The notes under the pieces are model-generated. The model was not told the DNA's origin. It saw nothing but the letters and a program-made list of their open reading frames with translations, and searched no databases. A stretch of 51,347 nt of DNA. Origin: Clostridia bacterium. Its GTDB lineage: Bacteria; Bacillota; Clostridia; UBA1381. The stretch covers positions 1 to 51,347 of the forward strand of contig JAGBHE010000012.1 in assembly GCA_017935675.1 (NCBI GenBank). Reading direction: 5' to 3'. Every line of letters starts with the position of its first letter. Within the stretch, counting starts at the first letter, position 1. Of this stretch, positions 7,136 through 14,221 are shown piece by piece. The position numbers and the translations under genes are program-made.

Positions 7136-7876
7136 CTATTGCTTCTTCCGACATCCGTCTATTTGTATATTCTGACCTGAAATATAGCTTGCTGCATCAC
7201 TTGCAAGGAAGCATATAAGATTAGCATTTTCCTTGTCGGTTCCGGTTCTGCCCATAAACGACATCTCGCTTTCGGTATAGGAATTAATATCGCTGTCAGA
7301 CGAGTCTGACACACTGCCCGGAGATACGCTGTTTACAAGTACGCCTTTTGCTGTAACCTCTTTTGCCAAGGCCTTTGTAAGGGAGATAACCGCTCCTTTT
7401 GTAGCTGAATAGCAGGTCATATTTGCATTGCCGTAAACTCCGGCTACAGATGCAACATTTATTATCCTGCCGTAATTATTTTCAATCATTTGCGGCAAAA
7501 CAGCTTTTGAAAAATATACGACACCCATTATGTTCACATTAATATAGCTCTGCCATTCGCTTATGGGTATTTCTTCAAACGGATGGCATGATCTCCACAA
7601 TGCTGCATTATTCACAAGGATGTCAATGCGTCCGAATTGCTTTACGGCATTCTCAACCGCATTGTTAACCTCTTCCTCCCTGCTTACATCACACTTGCAA
7701 ATAAGAACATCGTCTGTAAATTCTTTGATTTCTTCTTTGACCGACTTCAGCTTTTCATAATTAATGTCAACCATAGCAAGCTTTGCGCCGAAACGGGCAA
7801 ACTGTATCGCGGCAGCACGTCCTATTCCAACGGAAGCTCCCGTAATAAGCACAGACTTTCCCTCAAAATTGATCAT
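7136..7876 (-). CDS. short-chain dehydrogenase/reductase (SDR)
   Basis: A classical SDR that oxidises or reduces a hydroxyl/keto group with NAD(P). The 246-residue protein has the cofactor motif TGASVGIG (about residues 12-19), VDIN after beta-2 (Asp favours NAD), the NNAAL structural motif, a catalytic Ser near 143, and Tyr156/Lys160 in YSATK. The end GQNIQIDGCR is typical of FabG-like members. The ATG is preceded by AAAGGA. It is the middle gene of a three-gene operon. The specific substrate cannot be told from sequence. Confidence 0.88.
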   Translation of the reverse strand: MINFEGKSVLITGASVGIGRAAAIQFARFGAKLAMVDINYEKLKSVKEEIKEFTDDVLICKCDVSREEEVNNAVENAVKQFGRIDILVNNAALWRSCHPFEEIPISEWQSYINVNIMGVVYFSKAVLPQMIENNYGRIINVASVAGVYGNANMTCYSATKGAVISLTKALAKEVTAKGVLVNSVSPGSVSDSSDSDINSYTESEMSFMGRTGTDKENANLICFLASDAASYISGQNIQIDGCRKKQ

Positions 7877-7898
7877 AGCATTATTCCTTTCTCATTTA

Positions 7899-8660
7899 TC
7901 AAAATCTGATATTGTCTCTTATTAATTTTATATTTTTTAAAAACGGCTGCATGGGTGTATCGTACGGTCCGTGATTTTGCACACACAAATACATACAAAC
8001 GCCGAAATTCGGTCCAATTTCTCTTATAATCCGTCCCTCACCGCTTACCAAAAATAAAAGCTTTTTATCTGTCATTTTTATAATGCGCTGTATTGCTTCT
8101 ATATATTTTGGTATTTCATCGGCAGTTTCCGCATTGTTTACAATCTTAATAATATCAGCGCCCCGCTCCGCGTGGGCTTTTGCAATCATAAGGTTTTCCT
8201 CAATCGTTGTGCTTTTATATGTATGGCTCGACATCAGGACTTCACCGCCTCGGCGATGTATTTCGTCTATCAATGATTTTTGCTTATTTACCGCTTCCTC
8301 ACTTACCGCAAGCTCATACTGCGGCGAACGTCCGAACATATCTCCCATTATATCGCAAAGAGTTGCGCCGCAGTCAAGGGCAAGCAATAACAGCTGCGCG
8401 CATTCTTCATCCGAAAAGCTGTCGTTTTCCCCATACCGATAGCTTGTTACGTAAATCGGCTTTCCGTCGCAGCTGTTAAAAATCTCTGTAAGATTTTCTT
8501 TTGTTCTGTATTCCCTTCTCAGTCTTTCAAGCTGTATACCGAACGCCTCCGCACCGTCCCCAGCAGACGCCTTGATTTTTTCTATACATGCCTCAGGCGT
8601 CCTGCACAGTATCATCGCCGTAAGCAGCGGCTTATCATAGTTTAAAAATGTCGGTTTCAT
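7899..8660 (-). CDS. type I 3-dehydroquinate dehydratase-like protein
   Basis: The 253-residue protein looks like a class I dehydroquinase TIM barrel. SSHTYKSTT carries His146, matching the catalytic His of AroD (SYHDF-x-KTP), and GADIIKIV carries Lys172, matching the Schiff-base lysine about 27 residues later. Other parts diverge: SYRYGEND replaces the usual FRT-x-x-EGG. The ATG at 8660 was chosen over a TTG at 8669 because GAGGAG then has a proper 9-nt spacing. It is the first gene of the operon with an SDR and a quinone oxidoreductase and is not near other shikimate genes. It may act on quinate/shikimate-type or other cyclic acids rather than in aromatic biosynthesis. Family assignment fairly sure; function uncertain. 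Confidence 0.7.
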   Translation of the reverse strand: MKPTFLNYDKPLLTAMILCRTPEACIEKIKASAGDGAEAFGIQLERLRREYRTKENLTEIFNSCDGKPIYVTSYRYGENDSFSDEECAQLLLLALDCGATLCDIMGDMFGRSPQYELAVSEEAVNKQKSLIDEIHRRGGEVLMSSHTYKSTTIEENLMIAKAHAERGADIIKIVNNAETADEIPKYIEAIQRIIKMTDKKLLFLVSGEGRIIREIGPNFGVCMYLCVQNHGPYDTPMQPFLKNIKLIRDNIRF

Positions 8661-8694
8661 TATTAACAACTCCTCATTTAAACAATATATATAC

Positions 8695-8722
8695 AGTATA
8701 CAATATTATCTGTATTTTTCAA
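8695..8722 (-). promoter_or_regulatory. promoter of the dehydroquinase-like operon
   Basis: On the minus strand TTGAAA (8717-8722) and TATACT (8695-8700) are 16 bp apart, ending 34 bp before the start codon. It is divergent from the araC-type promoter, so the regulator could act on both. Confidence 0.6.
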
Positions 8723-8775
8723 TGCATAAAACGATAATAATTTGATGTTTTTGATGTTTTTTTAAAGAAATTCTA

Positions 8776-8804
8776 TTGATTTTTTAATATAAAAGCTGTA
8801 TAAT
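8776..8804 (+). promoter_or_regulatory. promoter of the AraC-type regulator
   Basis: TTGATT (8776-8781) and TATAAT (8799-8804) are separated by 17 bp, about 40 bp before the start codon. Confidence 0.7.
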
Positions 8805-8844
8805 CATATCAAGAACAAAATTCGTCCCGAAAGGAACAATGCAT

Positions 8845-9603
8845 ATGAACAATTTAAATTCGGTTACAGTGACAGAAATCACTGATATTTTTACGGTGTT
8901 CTCTCCCAAGGGCAGACGCGCGGCAATCAATAACAGATACTGCTACGGCTTATCATTTTGCAGAGACGGACAAATAACATATACGCACAACGGGAAACAA
9001 TATATATCTGATAAGAATCATGCCGTTATCCTTCCCCAGGGGCAGAGCTATACTCTTTCGGGAGACAAAACAGGCTCATTTCCCGTTATAGATTTCAAAT
9101 GTACGGAATTGCTGTGCGATACGATTGCTGTGCTGCCGGTTGAAAATGCAGAGTCATACATAAAGGATTATGAACAAATGAATGCATTATCCTTTTTTGA
9201 AGGAAACAGATTAAAGATTCTCGGCATTTTCTACGGTATGCTCCACAGCCTTCACTCCTGCAGCAATGCCGGAGATATTCTTGCACCGGCTGTTAAATAC
9301 ATTGAAAACAACTATCAGGATCCGAGCCTCAATAATGCCACCCTTGCACAGCAGTGTGCTTTGAGTGAAATATATTTCAGGCAGCTGTTCACAAAAAAAT
9401 ACAAATCCGGTCCGAAGCAGTTTATTATAGATATCCGTATAAACAAAGCAAAGCAGCTTCTGTCTGAAGGTTTTTTCCGTATTTCTGTTATTGCCGATAA
9501 ATGCGGATTTTCAAACCCTTATCATTTTTGCCGCACCTTTAAGCAAAAAACAGGTATTACACCTACCGAATACATGAAGCAAAACATAATCTGTAAAATC
9601 TAA
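8845..9603 (+). CDS. AraC family transcriptional regulator
   Basis: A DNA-binding regulator with an N-terminal cupin-like sensing part (residues 1-120, with HAVILPQGQSYTL near 56-68) and a C-terminal AraC/XylS double helix-turn-helix (about 150-250). The latter includes LAQQCALSEIYFRQLFTKKY and the hallmark IADKCGFSNPYHFCRTFKQKTGITPTEY. Two in-frame ATGs lie 6 bp apart. I chose 8845 because AAAGGA is then 9 nt away; 8839 would leave 3 nt. It is divergent from the dehydroquinase-like operon and upstream of the aldo/keto reductase, and its likely targets are one or both. The effector is unknown. Confidence 0.9.
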   Translation: MNNLNSVTVTEITDIFTVFSPKGRRAAINNRYCYGLSFCRDGQITYTHNGKQYISDKNHAVILPQGQSYTLSGDKTGSFPVIDFKCTELLCDTIAVLPVENAESYIKDYEQMNALSFFEGNRLKILGIFYGMLHSLHSCSNAGDILAPAVKYIENNYQDPSLNNATLAQQCALSEIYFRQLFTKKYKSGPKQFIIDIRINKAKQLLSEGFFRISVIADKCGFSNPYHFCRTFKQKTGITPTEYMKQNIICKI

Positions 9604-9671
9604 TCAATCAGCAATATGCACTAACATCAGAGCAATTATATATTAATTATATACAAAGTCCGGCTCAAAGG

Positions 9672-9700
9672 TTGTGTTTGCTTCAAAAATATAGTATAAT
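9672..9700 (+). promoter_or_regulatory. promoter of the aldo/keto reductase gene
   Basis: TTGTGT (9672-9677) and a perfect TATAAT (9695-9700) are 17 bp apart. The start codon follows 47 bp later. Confidence 0.65.
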
Positions 9701-9747
9701 ATATCCGTACATAAGTACGCAAAAAAATATATGAAAAGAGAGATTTT

Positions 9748-10746
9748 ATGAGTTATACTGCAAAAAACAACAGATACGAAAATATTCCTTACAACTACTG
9801 CGGGAAAAGCGGATTGAAGCTTCCGGCCATATCCTTGGGTCTATGGCATAATTTCAGCAAAAATGATGATTACGGCAGCATGGTAGAAATGCTGACATGT
9901 GCATTTGACGAAGGCATTACCCATTTTGACCTTGCCAACAACTACGGCAGTCCGGCGGCAGGCTCTGCGGAAATAAACTTCGGAAAAATACTTAAAAGCG
10001 AGCTTTCAGCCTACCGGGACGAAATGGTTATTTCCACAAAGGCAGGCTACTATATGTGGCCCGGTCCCTACGGTGATTTCGGAAGCAGAAAATATATTAT
10101 GTCAAGCCTCGACGCAAGTCTTAAAAGAATGGGACTTGATTATGTAGATATTTTCTATCATCACCGCATGGATCCGAATACGCCTCTTGAAGAAACCATG
10201 GGTGCGCTCAGGGATATTGTCCGCAGCGGCAAGGCGCTGTATGTCGGGATATCGAATTACGATGCCGAAACGACGAAAAAAGCTCAGGAAATGCTTGAAG
10301 CAATGGGTGTGCATTGCCTGATTCATCAGTTCCGTTTTTCAATGCTTGACCGTCATGTACAGGAGGACGGGACTCTCGCCGCCACCGTCAGCGCCGGCAT
10401 GGGCTCTATTGCCTACTCGCCTCTTGAGCAGGGCATTCTCTCGGACAAGTATCTGGGAGGAATACCCGCAAACTCACGTGCGGCAAAGCCCGATACCTAT
10501 CTCACGGAAGCAAGCCTCAGCAAGGAGCTTCTTCAAAAGGTTTCAGAATTAAACAGCGCTGCCCTTTCAAGAGGTCAGACGCTTTCACAAATGGCAATAG
10601 CATGGCTTCTCAGCGTTGGAAATATTACAAGCGTTCTTGTCGGCGCAAGCTCAGCTAAGCAAATCAAAGAAAATACAGCTGCGCTTTCCAATCTGAAATT
10701 CACCCCCGATGAGCTTCAGAACATTGAACAAATATTAAACAAATAA
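9748..10746 (+). CDS. aldo/keto reductase, YghZ/Kv-beta type
   Basis: An NADPH-dependent aldehyde reductase of the AKR superfamily. The closest type I recognise is the YghZ/L-glyceraldehyde-3-phosphate reductase group (N-terminus RYENIPYNYCGKSGLKLP). The 332-residue TIM barrel has the AKR tetrad: Asp and Tyr in FDLANNYG (about residues 59-66), Lys in STKAGYY and His in FYHHRMDP. The YGSPAAGSAE insertion and WPGPYGDFGSRKYI are typical of that group. GAGAG precedes the ATG. It is followed after 16 bp by the EamA-type gene, probably in one transcript. The true substrate is unknown. Confidence 0.9.
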   Translation: MSYTAKNNRYENIPYNYCGKSGLKLPAISLGLWHNFSKNDDYGSMVEMLTCAFDEGITHFDLANNYGSPAAGSAEINFGKILKSELSAYRDEMVISTKAGYYMWPGPYGDFGSRKYIMSSLDASLKRMGLDYVDIFYHHRMDPNTPLEETMGALRDIVRSGKALYVGISNYDAETTKKAQEMLEAMGVHCLIHQFRFSMLDRHVQEDGTLAATVSAGMGSIAYSPLEQGILSDKYLGGIPANSRAAKPDTYLTEASLSKELLQKVSELNSAALSRGQTLSQMAIAWLLSVGNITSVLVGASSAKQIKENTAALSNLKFTPDELQNIEQILNK

Positions 10747-10762
10747 TATGGGATGATTTAAA

Positions 10763-11179
10763 ATGACGTGGTTTATTTTAGCACTGCTTTCAGCAGTTTT
10801 TGCGGCACTCACATCAATTCTTGCGAAGATTGGAATTGACGGCGTTCCGTCAAATCTTGCAACTGCCGTCAGAACGGTAGTGGTCGTAATTATGGCGTGG
10901 GGAATGGTTTTTCTTACAAACACGCAAAGCGGTATTTTGGAAATCAGCAGGAAAAGCTGGCTGTTTTTAATACTGTCCGGCCTTGCCACCGGCGCTTCAT
11001 GGCTGTGCTATTATAAAGCGCTTCAGCTTGGAGAAGCCTCCAAGATAGTTCCGATAGACAAGCTAAGTACAGTCATAACAATTGTGCTTGCATTTGTATT
11101 TCTGCACGAAGCCTTTACTTATAAATCACTTATCGGCTGTATTCTGATAACGGCCGGAACACTGATTATGGTTTTATAG
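10763..11179 (+). CDS. single-domain EamA/DMT family transporter
   Basis: A 138-residue membrane protein with about five hydrophobic helices covering one EamA domain. Full-size DMT exporters have two such domains, while small ones work as dimers. Conserved features include a first helix of the AVFAALTSILAKIGI type and the C-terminal pattern KLSTVITIVLAFVFLHE (about residues 98-114). The ribosome binding site is weak (GGGATG). It lies 16 bp after the aldo/keto reductase and is followed at once by a strong terminator. Substrate unknown; metabolite or sugar export is possible. Confidence 0.85.
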   Translation: MTWFILALLSAVFAALTSILAKIGIDGVPSNLATAVRTVVVVIMAWGMVFLTNTQSGILEISRKSWLFLILSGLATGASWLCYYKALQLGEASKIVPIDKLSTVITIVLAFVFLHEAFTYKSLIGCILITAGTLIMVL

Positions 11180-11185
11180 CCCCAT

Positions 11186-11234
11186 AAAAAAGGAAGTCCC
11201 CCGCCGATTGTCCATTAGGGGGACTTCCTTTTTT
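11186..11234. terminator. bidirectional terminator
   Basis: A perfect 17-bp stem (11186-11202 with 11218-11234) with a 15-nt loop has A and T runs at its two ends, so it works in both directions. It ends the EamA-type transcript and the large leftward operon; its last base touches the stop codon of the SGNH gene. Confidence 0.9.
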
Positions 11235-11878
11235 CATTTCATAACGCATTCAATCCATTTTCTTGCCATAAGCTCATGACCTGCAGATGTAGCATGTATT
11301 CCGTCAAAAGACCAGCGGGCTGCCGGTCCCTCTTTGCAGACGCGGTCAAACATCTCACCGAAGGGTACAAACACCGCATTATGCTTATCAGCCAGCTCTT
11401 TTACTATTTTTCTGCGGACAAGCATTTCTCCGTGCCACAGCTCCCAATTATCTATAATATCCTCATTTCCGGGCACCTGCTCCCGTTCAAGCTTCAATAT
11501 AAAAGGCTCACAGAGAACAATTTTGCTTTCCGGTCTTGCATTTTTTGCTTCCGCAACCATTCTGTCATATATAAAACGGAATTTTTCCGCGTCAGCGCCC
11601 ATATTCATTCTAAGTCCGAAGCCAATATCATTCACTCCGCATAAAATGCTCAGAATGTCAAAATCAATATTAAGAGTATCTTCAATCCATCTTCCGTACA
11701 TATCGGATATCCTGTTCCCGGAAACTCCCCTGTTTTCAACAGTTATATCAGGATTGTCACACATAAGCCGCGCACCTATAAGCTGCGGATATCCGCATCC
11801 CAGCTTTCTGTGCGTGTCTCCTCCCTCACGCATTCTTCCCGCATCTGTGATTGAATCGCCCTGGAATAAAATCTTCAT
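11234..11878 (-). CDS. SGNH/GDSL hydrolase, likely carbohydrate esterase
   Basis: A 214-residue serine hydrolase of the SGNH fold, probably a deacetylase of acetylated oligosaccharides. Block I GDSITDAGR holds Ser9, block II is GVSGNR, block III is GVNDI with the Asn, and block V DGIHATSAGH holds Asp192 and His195, so the catalytic set is complete. No signal peptide, so the enzyme should be cytoplasmic. The ATG at 11878 gives the usual family start MKILFQGDSIT; upstream in-frame extension is unlikely. It is the last gene of the carbohydrate operon, so de-esterification of imported oligosaccharides (for example acetylated pectin fragments) is the likely role. Substrate is inferred from context. 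Confidence 0.88.
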   Translation of the reverse strand: MKILFQGDSITDAGRMREGGDTHRKLGCGYPQLIGARLMCDNPDITVENRGVSGNRISDMYGRWIEDTLNIDFDILSILCGVNDIGFGLRMNMGADAEKFRFIYDRMVAEAKNARPESKIVLCEPFILKLEREQVPGNEDIIDNWELWHGEMLVRRKIVKELADKHNAVFVPFGEMFDRVCKEGPAARWSFDGIHATSAGHELMARKWIECVMK

Positions 11879-11909
11879 ACTTATATTCCGAACTCCTTTC
11901 ATCAATACC

Positions 11910-12017
11910 GTTTGGGAAAAGAGAAGCAAGCAGATTGCCGCGGGAGGCGACGCCGACGTATGTTTATACTTCAAGTCGCTGATGGCGGTGAGATGCGCCG
12001 CTTATCTTTTTCCAAAC
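11910..12017 (-). other. intergenic inverted repeat before the SGNH gene
   Basis: Bases 11910-11927 and 12000-12017 form an 18-bp inverted repeat with two mismatches, enclosing a GC-rich 72-nt interior with further short complementary pieces. It occupies most of the 157-bp gap between the GH28-like gene and the SGNH gene and could be an RNA processing or attenuation structure within the operon. Confidence 0.4.
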
Positions 12018-12035
12018 TTATTTCCTCGTTTCTGT

Positions 12036-14153
12036 TTAATAATCTGATATGTATACATCGGCAAACATATGGACGCTGTCCATGGGCTTAACGGAATGGA
12101 ACAGCGTAAACGGATATCTGTAGCCTGTCATCTCCGGAAGCCTTGCTTCAATTTCCAGCCAAAAATGATTCCCGTCCGCACCAAGCTCGGAAAGAGGGAT
12201 TACCGCCTTTCCGCTGTCAGTGCATACGGAAGCTCTTTTAATTTCGCTCACCTTAGGCTCATTTTTGAAAACGTATGTTATTTCAGCAGGGCAGCGCAGC
12301 TGAGGCGCAGGTTCAAGACCGTGTTCCCCGATAATAACAGCCGGGGCCTCGCCGAAATCCGTTTCTTCCACGCTGAAAACAACCTGACCGCGCTCCTCGG
12401 GAACAGGCATAGCGCAATATACAACAAGCTCGTTATCCCTGCTCTTCAATATATCCGACACGATAACAAGAGCGTTGTCCGAAACAGAAAGGTTAATTCC
12501 GGCATTGTCTCCGTAATAATTATGAAATTCAAGCCTTCTCTCCCTGCTGTCAAGCTTCAGGGGAAGGTTTAAAAATTTCCAGTCGCCTCTTACGCACGGG
12601 CTGTCCGACTGAATACTGAGCAAATATTTCCCCGGCTGAAGCACTACGTCAATATCCCTGCAAAGCCGCTTTGACGGGCGCAGCGATGTATCAAACACCA
12701 AGCTGCCATGCTTTGCCGTATTCACCGGTGATATCTGAAGCCGCATGTTTCCATGCCACGGTCCGGCGTTCGGATTTTCCGCCGACACAGTCACCGTGCA
12801 GCTTCCGTCTTCATGCGCTCCTTCCGCTAAATCAAGCCCCGTAATTATCGGCTGAAGCCTGTTTTCCTCCGGGCATTTAAACTTAACGTCATGCGCATAA
12901 TCCATTATCTGTATTCCGCCCGTAAGAGCATCAGGCACATATTTGCCGAGGATGCTGAGATTTTCAATCGTTACATCACGCACTGTGTTTTCGGGGCCAA
13001 AGCCCTGTATTCTTGAATCAGAAAGCGAATATGGCATTCCGGGGCTGCCGACATAGGAAATGTTTTTAAAATGCACTCCCGCAATATCCCCCATTTTCTT
13101 ATCCCTGTTCCATACGGCTTTTGTAATTCGTATATCAAAAAGCTGCGCTCCGGGAGTATCCTCAATCCTTATATCGGAAAATGTTATATCCCTTACCTCA
13201 GCTCTGTCGCCGTGATGAATTCCGAGAATCGGGTATCCTGTCGGTGAATGAATTATGTCAATATTTTCAAACAGTATATTTCTTACATTGTCTGCTCTCA
13301 GCTCAACTCCAACCTCAATGGGCCGTGCAAAGTCATTCCATAAAACAGAATCCCTGAAAACAACATTTTCCGTATCTCCGGTATCAAACGCTTTGACAAC
13401 AAAGGAATCATCCCAGGTACGTGTGAAAATTCCGCTGACCGTTACATTTCGTGAGCCGCAGACATCAATGCCGTCAGAATTACCGCGGCAGCCTATTATT
13501 TTTATATTGTCTGCTTCAATTCCGTCACAGCCCATCATTCTGAAGCTCCAGTTTGCGCTGTCGGTTATCATAATATCACGAACGCTGCAATTACGGCAAT
13601 TATGAAGCTCCAAAGCCCTCTGGCGCTCCATCGGCATTATGTCCCTGTCAATTCCCGCCATGCTGATTTTACCATAGCCGCAAACAGTAACATTTTCGCA
13701 GTTTTCAATAAGCAGCTTTCCGCTTAAAACCGCACCTCTTTCAAGATATACAACTGTGCCGCTTTTATTTATCCTGAAAATATCCTTTTTATGCACACCC
13801 TTTTTAAAAAAGATGACATTTTCTCCGTCATGGCAAAAATCCTTGTAGCAGTCTTTTTCCGCAAATACCGCAAGATTCCCGTGAACGCTTCCGTTTATCT
13901 CAACTGAAAGCTTCATCGGACGGTCAATTGTAATTTTAATAATGCCGTTTTCAATTTCCGCCGCCACACCGCAGCTTAAAGGACGCACGATAACGCTCTT
14001 AACCTCTGTTTCCGAGGTTATTTCAAGCTCGGCCCTTCCGTTCATCTCAAAGGAAACACATTCCATAGTCTCTGTATTGTTATACGGTACGGTATAAACA
14101 GTTTCCTCAAAAACCTCTGTCTGTACCCCGTTTACCTTTACAGAATAATTCAT
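12036..14153 (-). CDS. GH28-like right-handed beta-helix glycosidase, cytoplasmic
   Basis: A 705-residue protein without signal peptide or membrane segment. Residues 100-430 are a right-handed beta-helix with polygalacturonase (GH28) hallmarks: NSDGID (about residue 226) for NTDGID and WDDSFVVK (about 249) for the QDDC-x-AIK block, so the acidic catalytic residues are kept. The later GHG and RIK motifs are not clear; GIHHGDR may stand in for the former. Residues 430-705 look like beta-sandwich modules. The ATG at 14153 follows AAGGAGG by 6 nt. Being cytoplasmic, it should act on imported oligosaccharides, with exo-polygalacturonase-type action as best guess. It sits between the SLH beta-helix gene and the SGNH esterase. 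Confidence 0.78.
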   Translation of the reverse strand: MNYSVKVNGVQTEVFEETVYTVPYNNTETMECVSFEMNGRAELEITSETEVKSVIVRPLSCGVAAEIENGIIKITIDRPMKLSVEINGSVHGNLAVFAEKDCYKDFCHDGENVIFFKKGVHKKDIFRINKSGTVVYLERGAVLSGKLLIENCENVTVCGYGKISMAGIDRDIMPMERQRALELHNCRNCSVRDIMITDSANWSFRMMGCDGIEADNIKIIGCRGNSDGIDVCGSRNVTVSGIFTRTWDDSFVVKAFDTGDTENVVFRDSVLWNDFARPIEVGVELRADNVRNILFENIDIIHSPTGYPILGIHHGDRAEVRDITFSDIRIEDTPGAQLFDIRITKAVWNRDKKMGDIAGVHFKNISYVGSPGMPYSLSDSRIQGFGPENTVRDVTIENLSILGKYVPDALTGGIQIMDYAHDVKFKCPEENRLQPIITGLDLAEGAHEDGSCTVTVSAENPNAGPWHGNMRLQISPVNTAKHGSLVFDTSLRPSKRLCRDIDVVLQPGKYLLSIQSDSPCVRGDWKFLNLPLKLDSRERRLEFHNYYGDNAGINLSVSDNALVIVSDILKSRDNELVVYCAMPVPEERGQVVFSVEETDFGEAPAVIIGEHGLEPAPQLRCPAEITYVFKNEPKVSEIKRASVCTDSGKAVIPLSELGADGNHFWLEIEARLPEMTGYRYPFTLFHSVKPMDSVHMFADVYISDY

Positions 14154-14186
14154 ACAAATCCTCCTTCCGCCGCTGTACATAATAAT

Positions 14187-14217
14187 AAGAGCCGCCGTTT
14201 GCTGTGCGGCGGCTCTT
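14187..14217 (-). terminator. intra-operon hairpin
   Basis: AAGAGCCGCCG (14187-14197) pairs with CGGCGGCTCTT (14207-14217). On the minus strand the stem follows the stop codon of the SLH beta-helix gene by a few bases and is followed by TTATTATTA rather than a solid T run. It is a partial terminator or a 3'-end stabiliser between surface-protein genes and the cytoplasmic enzymes. Confidence 0.55.
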
Positions 14218-14221
14218 GCCG

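Noticed and set aside
11870..11905. The start regions of the SGNH gene (11878), the large SLH gene (26610) and the tagO-like gene share ATGAAAGGAG, suggesting a common leader motif.
   Set aside because: GAAAGGAG is simply an extended complement of the 16S rRNA 3' end, so an extended ribosome binding site explains the similarity; the preceding AT is chance.
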